A stretch of DNA of 64,000 nucleotides from Cristatella mucedo (GCA_009760855.2 WPIO01000081.1:1103001-1167000); one strand, 5' to 3'. Shown: positions 47,701-55,815, counted from the first letter of the stretch. Notes: generated from the sequence alone by a model not told the origin. Made by a program: numbers and translations.

Positions 47701-50700
47701 CGTGTCGCTGGGTGTGTTGACAGTCTGGATTGTTGAAATGTCGAATGCAGATGAATCCATCTCGGGTTGCGCCGTGCCTGCCGTAACGTTGTCGGAGCTG
47801 ATCGTTAGCACTGGTGTCAGGTCGGTTATCGGTTCACTTTGTTCTAGACGTGGTGAATGAAATGACGTGGAGCTATCGATGCTGAAATACTCAGTAGTTG
47901 TTTCTGCCTGAGGCATAGTGTGTTTCTGCTGAGATACGGCGTCTGTGCTGTTAATAGTGTTGACACTCTGGTGTGTTGTAGTGTTGTTAGCTGTCGTACC
48001 GGGCTCGGACTGTTCTGTGCCACTTGAACTGCGGCCGGAACTGATTTTTTGACCAGGTGTCTGAATGTTCGTAGAGCTAGTTTCAATCTGTTGATCCGTA
48101 TGACTTGAATAAGTGCTGATGGTGCTCGAATACTTAGTAGTCGTCGCAGATGGTGATGTGATTTCTTCCGTCAGCGATATGCCTTGTGCATTGGCACCTA
48201 AGTTGACAGTCTTGGTGGTTGAAGTGTCGTCAGGAAAGGAAGCCGGCAGAGTTCTGTCAGTGCCACCTGTACTGCTGCCTGAACTGATGATTTGCAAAGT
48301 TGTCAAGTAGCTCAACGGTCCTGTCTGTCCCCGTTCTGCTGAACGACCCTCAGGAATGGCAGTGGTGCTATAGGAATCACTTATCGTCACTTTAGACAGC
48401 GTTGTTTCAAGCTTAGCCGTCTCACTGTCAGTGCTACTTGCTAACGTGGCAGCCTGTAGCGTTGAAGTGTCGTTAGCTCTTACTCTGCTATCGGAACCGG
48501 TTACATGCAGAAGTGTGTGGTTGGTCGTCCGTGTAGTGTTTTACGGTTGTGCTGTACCAGGTGAACTTATAGTGGTGGTGCTGGATAACTCAGTAGTCGT
48601 GGGAATCGCAGAACTAGTTCCTTGTTTCCGACATCCATCTTCCGTGTCGCTGGGTGTGTTGACAGTCTGGATTGTTGAAATGTCGAATGCAGATGAATCC
48701 ATCTCGGGTTGCGCCGTGCCTGCCGTAACGTTGTCGGAGCTGATCGTTAGCACTGGTGTCAGGTCGGTTATCGGTTCACTTTGTTCTAGACGTGGTGAAT
48801 GAAATGACGTGGAGCTATCGATGCTGAAATACTCAGTAGTTGTTTCTGCCTGAGGCATAGTGTGTTTCTGCTGAGATACGGCGTCTGTGCTGTTAATAGT
48901 GTTGACACTCGGGGGTGTTGTAGTGGGGTTAGCTGTCGTACCGGGCTCGGACTGTTCTGTGCCACTTGAACTGCTGCCGGAACTGATTTTTTGACCAGGT
49001 GTCTGAATGTTCGTAGAGTTAGTTTCAATCTGTTGATCCGTATGACTTGAATAAGTGCTGATGGTGCTCGAATACTTAGTAGTCGTCGCAGATGGTGATG
49101 TGATTTCTTCCGTCAGCGATATGCCTTGTGCATTGGCACCTAAGTTGACAGTCTTGGTGGTTGAAGTGTCGTCAGGAAAGGAAGCCGGCGGAGTTCTGTC
49201 AGTGCCACCTGTACTGCTGCCTGAACTGATGATTTGCAAAGTTGTCAAGTAGCTCAACGGTCCTGTCTCTTCCCCGTTCTGCTGAACGACCCTCAGAAAT
49301 GGCAGTGGTGCTATAGGAATCACTTATCGTCACTTTAGACAGCGTTGTTTCAAGCTTAGCCGTCTCACTGTCAGTGATACTTGCTAACGTGGCAGCCTGT
49401 AGCGTTGAAGTGTCGTTAGCTCTTACTCTGCTATCGGAACCGGTTACATGCAGAAGTGTGTGGTTAGTCGTCCATGTAGTGTTTACCGGTTGTGCTGTAC
49501 CAGGTGAACTTATAGTGGTGGTGCTGGATAACTCAGTAGTCGTGGGAATCGCAGAAATAGTTCCTTGTTTCCAACCTCCATCTTCCGTGTCGCTGGGTGT
49601 GTTGACAGTCTGGATTGTTGAAGTGTCGAATGCCGAGGAATCCATCTCGGGTTGCGCCGTGCCTGCCGTAACGTTGTCGGAGCTGATCGTTAGCACTGGT
49701 GTCAGGTCGGTTATCGGTTCACTTTGTTCTAGACGTGGTGAATGAAATGACGTGGAGCTATCGATGCTGAAATACTCAGTAGTTTTTTCTGCCTGAGGCA
49801 TAGTGTGTTTCTGCTGAGATACGGCGTCTGTGCTGTTAATACTCTTGACACTCGGGGGTGTTGTAGAGTGGTTAGCTGTCGTACCGGGCTCGGACTGTTC
49901 TGTGCCACTTGAACTGCTGCCGGAACTGATTTTTTGACCAGGTGTCTGAATGTTCGTAGAGTTAGTTTCAATCTGTTGATCCGTATGACTTGAATAAGTG
50001 CTGATGGTGCTCGAATGCTTAGTAGTCGTCGCAGATGGTGATGTGATTTCTTTCGTCAGTGATATGCCTTGTGCATTGGTACGTAAGTTGACAGTCGTGG
50101 TGGTTGAAGTGTCGTCAGGAAAGGAAGCCGGCGGAGTTCTGTCAGTGCCACCTGTACTGCTGCCTGAACTGATGATTTGCAAAGTTGTCAAGTAGCTCAA
50201 CGGTCCTGTCTGTCCCCGTTCTGATGAACGACCCTCAGAAATGGCAGTGGTGCTATAGGAATCACTTATCGTCGCGGTCGACGACGCTGTTTCAAGCTTA
50301 ACCGTCTCACTGTCAGTGATACTTGCTGATGTGGCAGCTTGAAGCGTTGAAGTTTCGAAAGTTTGTACACTGCTATCGGAACCGGTAACATGCAGAAGTG
50401 TGTGGTTAGTCGTCCATGTAGTGTTTAGCGGTTGTGCTGTACCAGGTGAACTTATAGTGGCGGTGGTGGATAACTCAGTAGTCGTGGGAATCGCAGAACT
50501 AGTTCCTTGTTTCCGACCTCCATCTTCCGTGTCGCTGGGTGTGTTGACAGTCTGGATTGTTGAAGTGTCGAATGCAGAGGAATCCATCTCGGGTTGCGCC
50601 GTGCCTGCCGTAACGTTGTCGGAGCTGATCGTTAGCACTGGTGTCAGGTCGGTTATCGGTTCACTTTGTTCTAGACGTGGTGAATGAAATGACGTGGAGC

Positions 50701-53700
50701 TATCGATGCTGAAATACTCAGTAGTTTTTTCTGCCTGAGGCATAGTGTGTTTCTGCTGAGATACGGCGTCTGTGCTGTTAATAGTGTTGACACTCTGTGG
50801 TGTTGTAGTGGGGTTAGCTGTCGTACCGGGCTCGGACTGTTCTGTGCCACTTGAACTGCTGCCGGAACTGATTTTTTGACCAGGTGTCTGAATGTTCGTA
50901 GAGTTAGTTTCAATCTGTTGATCCGTATGACTTGAATAAGTGCTGCTGGTGCTCGAATACTTAGTAGTCGTCGCAGATGGTGATGTGATTTCTTCCGTCA
51001 GTGATATGCCTTGTGCATTGGTACCTAAGTTGACAGTCTTGGTGGTTGAAGTGTCGTGTGGAAAGGAAGCCGGCAGAGTTCTGTCAGTGCCACCTGTACT
51101 GCTGCCTGAACTGATGATTTGCAAAGTTGTCAAGTAGCTCAACGGTCCTGTCTCTTTCCGTTCTGCTGAACGACCCTCAGAAATGGGAGTGGTGCTATAA
51201 GAATCACTTATCGTCACTTTGGACAGCGTAGTTTCAAGCTTAGCCGTCTCACTGTCAGTGATACTTGCTAACGTGGCAGCCTGAAGCATTGAAGTGTCGT
51301 TAGCTTGTACACTGCTACGAGAACTGATTACATGCAAAAGTGTATGGTTGGTCGTCCGTGTAGTGTTTACTGGTTGTGCTGTACCAGGTGAACTTATAGT
51401 GGCGGTGCTGGATAACTTTGCAGTCGTGGGAATCGCAGAAATAGTTCCTTGTTTCCGACCTCCATCTTCCGTGTCGCTGGGTGTGTTGACAGTCTGGATT
51501 GTTGAAGTGTCGAATGCAGATGAATCCATCTCGGGTTGCGCCGTGCCTGCCGTAACGTTGTCGGAGCTGATCGTTAGCACTGGTGTCAGGTCGGTTATGG
51601 GTTCACTTTGTTCTAGACGTGGTGAATGAAATGACGTGGAGCTATCGATGCTGAAATACTCAGTAGTTGTTTCTGCCTGAGGCATAGTGTGTTTCTGCTG
51701 AGATACGGCGTCTGTGCTGTTAATAGTGTTGACACTCTGGTGTGTTGTAGTGTTGTTAGCTGTCGTACCGGGCTCGGACTGTTCTGTGCCACTTGAACTG
51801 CGGCCGGAACTGATTTTTTGACCAGGTGTCTGAATGTTCGTAGAGCTAGTTTCAATCTGTTGATCCGTATGACTTGAATAAGTGCTGATGGTGCTCGAAT
51901 ACTTAGTAGTCGTCGCAGATGGTGATGTGATTTCTTCCGTCAGCGATATGCCTTGTGCATTGGCACCTAAGTTGACAGTCTTGGTGGTTGAAGTGTCGTC
52001 AGGAAAGGAAGCCGGCGGAGTTCTGTCAGTGCCACCTGTACTGCTGCCTGAACTGATGATTTGCAAAGTTGTCAAGTAGCTCAACGGTCCTGTCTGTCCC
52101 CGTTCTGCTGAACGACCCTCAGGAATGGCAGTGGTGCTATAGGAATCACTTATCGTCACTTTAGACAGCGTTGTTTCAAGCTTAGCCGTCTCACTGTCAG
52201 TGCTACTTGCTAACGTGGCAGCCTGTAGCGTTGAAGTGTCGTTAGCTCTTACACTGCTACCGGAACTGATTACATGCAAAAGTGTATGGTTGGTCGTCCG
52301 TGTAGTGTTTACCGGTTGTGCTGTATCTGGTGAAGTGATGGTGGCGGTGCTGGATAACTCAGTAGTCGTGGGAATCGCAGAACTAGGTCCTTGCTTCCAA
52401 CCTCCATCTTCCGTGTCGCTGGGTGTGTTGACAGTCTGGATTGTTGAAGTGTCGAATGCAGAGGAATCCATCTCGGGTTGCGCCGTGCCTGCCGTAACGT
52501 TGTCGGAGCTGATCGTTAGCACTGGTGTCAGGTCGGTTATCGGTTCACTTTGTTCTAGACGTGGTGAATGAAATGACGTGGAGCTATCGATGCTGAAATA
52601 CTCAGTAGTTGTTTCTGCCTGAGGCATAGTGTGTTTCTGCTGAGATACGGCGTCTGTGCTGTTAATACTCTTGACACTCGGGGGTGTTGTAGAGTGGTTA
52701 GCTGTCGTACCGGGCTCGGACTGTTCTGTGCCACTTGAACTGCTGCCGGAACTGATTTTTTGACCAGGTGTCTGAATGTTCGTAGAGTTAGTTTCAATCT
52801 GTTGATCCGTATGACTTGAATAAGTGCTGATGGTGCTCGAATGCTTAGTAGTCGTCGCAGATGGTGATGTGATTTCTTTCGTCAGTGATATGCCTTGTGC
52901 ATTGGTACGTAAGTTGACAGTCGTGGTGGTTGAAGTGTCGTCAGGAAAGGAAGCCGGCGGAGTTCTGTCAGTGCCACCTGTACTGCTGCCTGAACTGATG
53001 ATTTGCAAAGTGGTCAAGTAGCTCAACGGTCCTGTCTGTCCCCGTTCTGATGAACGACCCTCAGAAATGGCAGTGGTGCTATAGGAATCACTTATCGTCG
53101 CGGTCGACGACGCTGTTTCAAGCTTAACCGTCTCACTGTCGGTGATACTTGCTGATGTGGCAGCTTGAAGCGTTGAAGTTTCGAAAGTTTGTACACTGCT
53201 ATCGGAACCGGTAACATGCAGAAGTGTGTGGTTAGTCGTCCATGTAGTGTTTAGCGGTTGTGCTGTACCAGGTGAACTTATAGTGGCGGTGGTGGATAAC
53301 TCAGTAGTCGTGGGAATCGCAGAACTAGGTCCTTGTTTCCGACCTCCATCTTCCGTGTCGCTGGGTGTGTTGACAGTCTGGATTGTTGAAGTGTCGAATG
53401 CAGATGAATCCATCTCGGGTTGCGCCGTGCCTGCCGTAACGTTGTCGGAGCTGATCGTTAGCACTGGTGTCAGGTCGGTTATCGGTTCACTTTGTTCTAG
53501 ACGTGGTGAAGGAAATGACGTGGAGCTATCGATGCTGACATACTCAGTTTTTTTTTCTGCCTGAGGCATAGTGTGTTTCTGCTGAGATACGGCGTCTGTG
53601 CTGTTAATAGTGTTGACACTCGGGGGTGTTGTAGTGTGGTTAGCTGTCGTACCGGGCTCGGACTGTTCTGTGCCACTTGAACTGCTGCCGGAACTGATTT

Positions 53701-55815
53701 TTTGACCAGGTGTCTGAATGTTCGCAGAGTTAGTTTCAATCTGTTGATCCGTATGACTTGAATAAGTGCTGATGGTGCTCGAATACTTAGTAGTCGTCGC
53801 AGATGGTGATGTGATTTCTTCCGTCAGTGATATGCCTTGTGCATTGGTACCTAAGTTGACAGTCTTGGTGGTTGAAGTGTCGTCAGGAAAAGAAGCCGGC
53901 AGAGTTCTGTCAGTGCCACCCGTACTGCTGCCTGAACTGATGATTTGCAAAGTTGTCAAGTAGCTCAACGGTCCTGTCTGTCCCCGTTCTGTTGAACGAC
54001 CCTCAGAAATGGCAGTGGTGCTATAGGAATCACTTATCGTCGCGGTCGACGACGTTGTTTCAAGCTTAACCGTCTCACTGTCAGTGATACTTGCTGATGT
54101 GGCAGCCTGAAGCGTTGAAGTTTCGAAAGTTTGTACACTGCTATCGGAACCGGTTACATGCAGAAGTGTGTGGTTAGTCGTCCATGTAGTGTTTACCGGT
54201 TGTGCTGTACCAGGTGAACTTATAGTGGCGGTGCTGGATAACTCAGTAGTCGTGGGATTCGCAGAACTAGTTCCTTGTTTCCGACCTCCATCTTCCGTGT
54301 CGCTGGGTGTGTTGACAGTCTGGATTGTTGAAGTGTCGAATGCAGATGAATCCATCTCGGGTTGCGCCGTGCCTGCCGTAACGTTGTCGGAGCTGATCGT
54401 TAGCACTGGTGTCAGGTCGGTTATCGGTTCACTTTGTTCTAGACGTGGTGAATGAAATGACGTGGAGCTATCGATGGTGATATACTCAGTAGTTTTTTCT
54501 GCCTGAGGCATAGTGTGTTTCTGCTGAGATACGGCGTCTGTGCTGTTAATAGTGTTGACACTCGGGGGAGTTGTAGTGTGGTTAGCTGTCGTACCGGGCT
54601 CGGACTGTTCTGTGCCACTTGAACTGCTGCCGGAACTGATTTTTTGACCAGGTGTCTGAATGTTCGTAGAGTTAGTTTCAATCTGTTGATCCGTATGACT
54701 TGAATAAGTGCTGATGGTGCTCGAATACTTAGTAGTCGTCGCAGATGGTGATGTGATTTCTTCCGTCAGTGATATGCCTTGTGCATTGGTACCTAAGTTG
54801 ACAGTCTTGGTGGTTGAAGTGTCGTCAGGAAAGGAAGCCGGCCGAGTTCTGTCAGTGTCACCTGTACTGCTGCCATAACTGATGATGTGCAGAGTTGTCT
54901 CGGCGGTCCTCGGTCCAGTGTGTTCCTGTCCTGCTTTACGACCCTGATAAGTGGCAGTGGTGCTATAAGAATCACTTATCGTCACTTTAGACAGCGTAGT
55001 TTCAAGCTTAGCCGTCTCACTGTCAGTGATACTTGCTAACGTGGCAGCCTGTAGCGTTGAAGTGTCGTTAGCTTGTACACTGCTACCGGAACTGATTACA
55101 TGCAAAAGTGTACGGTTGGTCGTCCGTGTAGTGTTTACCGGTTGTGCTGTATCTGGTGAAGTGATGGTGGTGGTGCTGGATAACTCAGTAGTCGTGGGAA
55201 TCGCAGAACTAGGTCCTTGCTTCCGACCTCCATCTTCCGTGTCGCTGGGTGTGTTGACAGTCTGGATTGTTGAAGTGTCGAATGCAGAGGAATCCATCTC
55301 GGGTTGCGCCGTGCCTGCCGTAACGTTGTCGGAGCTGATCGTTAGCACTGGTGTCAGGTCGGTTATCGGTTCACTTTGTTCTAGACGTGGTGAATGAAAT
55401 GACGTGGAGCTATCGATGCTGAAATACTCAGTAGTTTTTTCTGCCTGAGGCATAGTGTGTTTCTGCTGAGATACGGCGTCTGTGCTGTTAATAGTGTTGA
55501 CACTCTGGGGTGTTGTAGTGTGGTAAGCAGTCGTACCGTGTTCGGACTGTTCTGTGCCACTTGTAGAGCCCCCGAAACTGATTTGTAGACCAGGTTTCCG
55601 AATCGTCATAGAGTTAGTTTCTTTCGGTCCAGCCGTTTGACTAGAATTGGTGCTGATGGTGCTTAAATACTCAGTAGTGGGTCCAGTCAGCGACGTTCCT
55701 CTTTCCGTCTGTGATTTGCCCTTCGGGTATGTAGCTGAGCTTAAAGTCGGGTGTGTTGGACTTTCTTTTGCCGATCCATCCGATTCGGGTTGTTTTTCGC
55801 CGCCTGAATTCAAAC
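23556..55815 (-). CDS. giant membrane-tethered mucin-like protein gene (5' end not found)
   Basis: Eight minus-strand exons (55815-43412, 42480-42325, 40972-40869, 36162-35970, 28182-28113, 28044-27909, 24820-24581, 23762-23556) fit together with every phase agreeing. The product would start with more than 4,000 residues of Ser/Thr-rich tandem repeats. A short linker, a basic RRKRR cleavage-like site and an alpha/beta membrane-proximal domain follow, then a transmembrane helix and an acidic tail. This order is that of membrane mucins. The region around RRKRR and FEYYATV recalls the KIAA1549/UPF0606 family, an impression from memory only. The likely role is a heavily glycosylated cell-surface coat. 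The signal-peptide exon is not identified. Two 1-bp insertions and one stop break the giant exon. Confidence 0.6.
23763..24580 (-). other. intron between transmembrane and tail exons
   Basis: About 820 bp, AT-rich, with no repeat copy or extra exon recognised. Confidence 0.5.
24581..24820 (-). CDS. mucin-like gene transmembrane exon
   Basis: The acceptor CTCCATCTCGTTGCAG (phase 0) and donor AACGAAG|GTAATT (phase 0) bound the exon. It encodes an N-glycan site at the first residue (NYT) and a Thr/Pro-rich stalk. The single helix is LWAILGTTSALVGLIILVTV plus ALWLI, followed by NRRRSR, the usual stop-transfer charge. If the donor is not used the frame runs on to a stop at 24506. An alternative acceptor at 24837 would change the upstream phase. 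Confidence 0.65.
24843..27908. other. intron before the transmembrane exon
   Basis: It contains the 25.46-25.66 kb tandem repeat, a short (ATAC)-type run near 25765-25790 and a CAGCTG-rich patch at 26644-26690. Open frames near 27186-27642 occur on both strands and none is convincing. Confidence 0.4.
25460..25660. repeat. imperfect tandem repeat, period about 79-92 bp
   Basis: GTGCACCGGCCAACCCTGAT recurs as GTGCACTGGCCGACCCTGAT 79 bp later and as GTGCACCGGCCCCTCTCGGT 92 bp after that. ATCTGGCCACCAGCTGGT is also repeated. GC-rich relative to the surroundings. Confidence 0.8.
27909..28044 (-). CDS. mucin-like gene candidate exon (membrane-proximal)
   Basis: The strong acceptor CACTGTATTGTTGCAG is followed by one base completing a Gly codon, then ILTKQTGEPKINVLAKECSI and NAPLLSIAEEHSIDVTEPEK. 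The donor AAG|GTAGTC ends in phase 0, matching the transmembrane exon's better acceptor. No domain on its own; the main support is phase and strand. Confidence 0.4.
28113..28182 (-). CDS. mucin-like gene candidate 70-bp exon
   Basis: Reads SLGILKIDSLLDEEPVMLRQ then MW between an AG at 28183 and a GT at 28112. It starts with two bases and ends with two, exactly what its neighbours need. Splice sites are weak, so this is the least certain exon. Confidence 0.35.
28750..29180 (+). mobile_element. LINE 3' fragment of a third type
   Basis: Plus strand reads ERMELAYSY or WNSLTATVTICNDLAAFKSQ then LKRHLH, the C-terminal signature of CR1/L2-type elements. A 3' UTR follows, ending GACAAACAAAG and an (ATT)n-like run near 29165-29182. 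It does not match families 1 or 2 closely. Confidence 0.5.
29340..30110 (+). mobile_element. LINE family 1 3' half, plus strand
   Basis: Reads [32 protein letters not shown], then in another frame [20 protein letters not shown]. The family 3' UTR words follow (GTGGGTCATTGTGATTCGTC-like) and a worn tail (GAGCGCCTAGGAGAGACTC). Stops and frameshifts make it non-coding. Confidence 0.7.
30345..31160 (-). mobile_element. two old LINE fragments on the minus strand
   Basis: 30345-30640 matches the family 2 3' end (AATGTAATGTATCTTCGCCT at the terminus, then GGCTAAGCGGCTTTTGGTAC). 30780-31160 matches the RT region around motifs B and C (GGTACAGCAGTGTATCATCG, GGGTACCCCAGTATTTTAGA on plus). Both degenerate. 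Confidence 0.6.
31598..31805 (+). repeat. second copy of the dispersed repeat at about 1580-1800
   Basis: See the entry at 1580. This copy is followed by GGAGGGAAAATGACCCCTGC and lacks the palindrome found after the first copy. Confidence 0.6.
31978..32155 (-). mobile_element. tRNA-derived SINE (family A)
   Basis: The plus strand shows AGCGGATTTAACAGCCTCTT, CCTTTACGGCTATCATCACC and GATAAAGGATCGCCCACC. The B-box complement GGATTCGAACCCACGACCTC and an A-box-like end near 32130-32150 follow. A near-complete copy. Confidence 0.8.
32160..32285 (-). mobile_element. second, partial tRNA-derived SINE in tandem
   Basis: Contains GGCTTGCAGCAGCAATAAAG and AATCGAACCCATGACCTCGG with a head to about 32285. 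It sits directly after the previous SINE in the same orientation, as a tandem insertion or a dimer. Confidence 0.7.
32300..32415 (-). mobile_element. LINE family 1 fragment cut by LINE family 2
   Basis: Matches the family 1 C-terminal region (GCTTTGGGAGCATGCAAACT, then GGAGGTAGTACGATG on plus). It stops at the family 2 3' end at 32416. Confidence 0.6.
32416..32935 (-). mobile_element. LINE family 2 3' end, minus strand
   Basis: Minus strand reads TVGDRSFSSAGPRLWNSLPQ and DNKLAVPFLRLK and continues to the HKARHG-equivalent near 32900. The 3' UTR ends at ACGATGTATCTCCGTCAG. It is 5'-truncated near 32935. Confidence 0.8.
32957..33920 (-). mobile_element. LINE family 1 3' third, minus strand
   Basis: (AAT)n and the hairpin tail lie at 32957-33030, then the 3' UTR with a 20-bp tandem duplication at 33068-33107. 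The RT C terminus reads [37 protein letters not shown] and [20 protein letters not shown]. The insertion begins at the VKPSVIHKFERLTLKIGS-equivalent near 33920. Confidence 0.85.
33930..35430 (-). mobile_element. LINE family 1 older copy, minus strand
   Basis: Decayed RT in order: LQSGFRANLSSESALLW and LLERFLSRLGITSSALHW (34828-34604), IGSDGISTEASTRNMGVRSK (34261-34052). Upstream linker words extend to about 35430. Many stops. Confidence 0.7.
35470..35530 (+). mobile_element. LINE family 1 tail-only relic
   Basis: GTGCCTAGAACAGATTTATT then TCTCTGAGAGTGCTATAGGA and TTTTATTGTCGTTAG, a worn hairpin tail on plus. Confidence 0.4.
35970..36162 (-). CDS. mucin-like gene exon with RRKRR site and SEA-like half-domain
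   Basis: The acceptor AAATAATTTTAG (phase 0) and donor GCAG|GTGAGC (phase 1) bound the exon. It begins VNEAWTNFTVLLRDLLSSKS, an amphipathic helix with one N-glycan site. RRKRRQ, a furin-like basic site, follows. Next come IEVHLLDGSPRQSNVSLREF and EFAFEYYATV, predicted beta strands. Helix, cleavage site and strands in this order recall SEA-type and KIAA1549-type membrane-proximal domains. Confidence 0.55.
36430..37025 (+). repeat. LTR-like dispersed repeat, copy 1
   Basis: About 590 bp align with 56430-57020, including TCTCGCCGAGTTATGCA, GCGTGCTCCGGCGATGC, TTCGCGCTTGCTGCGTCGTC, GGACCCTCC, TATAAAGAGGTTTAACCTGA and GGCATGGCGAGCGGCAGCGT. A TATAAAG box near the 3' side and the lack of coding capacity suit a solo LTR. 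The left border is not clear, so the class is uncertain. Confidence 0.7.
37123..37912 (-). mobile_element. LINE family 1 3' third, minus strand
   Basis: Hairpin tail and (AAT)n at 37123-37195, 3' UTR, and an RT C terminus open for 161 codons ([73 protein letters not shown]). Abrupt 5' truncation at 37912. One of the younger insertions. Confidence 0.85.
37913..38799. other. stretch without recognised gene
   Basis: A plus-strand reading at about 37917-38030 (EPFYDRFLKEVLVDYDSQDR then DQYRCAIILPKSH) looks protein-like but is short, with no match I recognise. No repeat copy seen. Confidence 0.3.
38800..40370 (+). mobile_element. LINE family 2, best copy (5'-truncated)
   Basis: CR1/L2-type reverse transcriptase open from 38756 to 39703: [73 protein letters not shown] stop at 39701-39703 and a frame change precede DFCNSLL-equivalent sequence. 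C-terminal pieces then follow (MNMAARLAFKSQRFEHVSPL; TVGDRSFSSAGPRLWNLLSH). The 3' UTR runs to about 40370. Inactive. It differs from family 1 throughout and has a different 3' end. Confidence 0.85.
40869..40972 (-). CDS. mucin-like gene exon, 104 bp
   Basis: Found only by phase: acceptor CAACTCAGTTCTTCACAG (two leading bases) and a consensus donor ACG|GTAAGTGA (phase 0). It reads PQLHANSRHFYDLLPPEFKA then NVITTTMELAADVT. It is the only piece seen that bridges the phase gap between 42325 and 36162. Reads like the start of an alpha/beta domain. Confidence 0.5.
41565..41700 (-). mobile_element. tRNA-derived SINE (family A), worn
   Basis: TGGTTAAACAGGCTCATTGT, GAGCCTTAGCGGCTTGCAGC and AATCAAACCGACGACCTGGG match the family in order. 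Confidence 0.6.
41677..41744. repeat. 25-bp tandem repeat, about 3 copies
   Basis: CCTTAACCYGGAGCTAA recurs at 41677, 41702 and 41727. It arose from the head of the SINE. Confidence 0.85.
42095..42170 (+). mobile_element. LINE family 1 tail-only copy, plus strand
   Basis: GCAAATGTAAAGCACCTAGA, AAGAGATTAAGTTCTCTGAG and GGCGCTTTATCAAGTGCG, then (TTA)n and a T run. It retains the hairpin. Confidence 0.75.
42325..42480 (-). CDS. mucin-like gene exon after the repeat exon
   Basis: A long pyrimidine tract (GTTTCTCTTCATTCGCGTGTCAG) precedes the exon, and GGAG|GTGAGT follows. It encodes SMPTPGLQHANSVLTSSVVV and a Ser/Thr/Gly-rich hydrophilic stretch ending DEQQSGG. Start (two bases) and end (one base) fit the flanking exons. 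Confidence 0.6.
42535..42762. repeat. CAG/GCA-rich low-complexity tract
   Basis: Plus strand shows runs of GCAGCAGCAGCAGCAGCAGG and GTAGCTGTAGTGGCTGTAG. The Leu-rich minus-strand frame here is a by-product of the triplet bias. Confidence 0.7.
42756..43157 (-). pseudogene. decayed mucin modules downstream of the giant exon
   Basis: An open minus frame reads YLTTVEIIHTVSSNSVT and later TLFQTINMGSSTNVTAL with TNTQTTNPG. These align with the array words YLTTLQIISSGSSTGGT and STTKTVNLG. They lie between the giant exon's donor (43411) and the next acceptor (42481). No splice pair fits the phases, so I treat them as fossil modules now in intron 2. Confidence 0.5.
43412..55600 (-). repeat. 942-bp coding tandem repeat array, about 13 units
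   Basis: The anchor AGACGTGGTGAATGAAATGA recurs at 45019, 45961, 46903, 47846, 48788, 49731, 50673, 51615, 52557, 53499, 54441 and 55383, with a worn version near 44077. Spacing is 942 bp except for two intervals of 943, which contain the two frameshifts. Within each 314-residue unit four modules of about 78 residues share the frame T-T-T..SST..S....T....ISSGSS..GT......DTST..TVN. So the array is a repeat of repeats. Confidence 0.95.
43412..55815 (-). CDS. giant repeat exon of the mucin-like gene (interrupted frame)
   Basis: The exon runs from the acceptor CTGTTTCTGGCAG (55816) to the donor GAGTCAG|GTAAGA (43411), 12,404 bp. Removing the two extra bases leaves 2 + 4,133 codons + 1, matching both neighbours' phases. 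The product is dominated by Ser and Thr, with almost no Cys. A typical 314-residue unit holds seven N-glycan sequons (NTT, NHT, NDT, NST, NHT, NST, NVT). The breaks are an extra base at 49268-49272, TAA at 48543-48541 and T6 instead of T5 at 47248-47253. They could be real mutations, or read or assembly errors in a highly similar array. Confidence 0.8.

Noticed and set aside
44039-54681. Minus-strand 80-codon frames starting MKLTLRTFRHLVKK
   Set aside because: They are out-of-frame readings of the same repeat unit. The main frame covers the same bases.
44344-55397. Plus-strand open frames repeated through the mucin array (about 65, 80-125 codons)
   Set aside because: They recur at the 942-bp period as mirror images of the Ser/Thr-rich minus-strand frame. 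The minus strand is open for thousands of codons and has proper splice ends.
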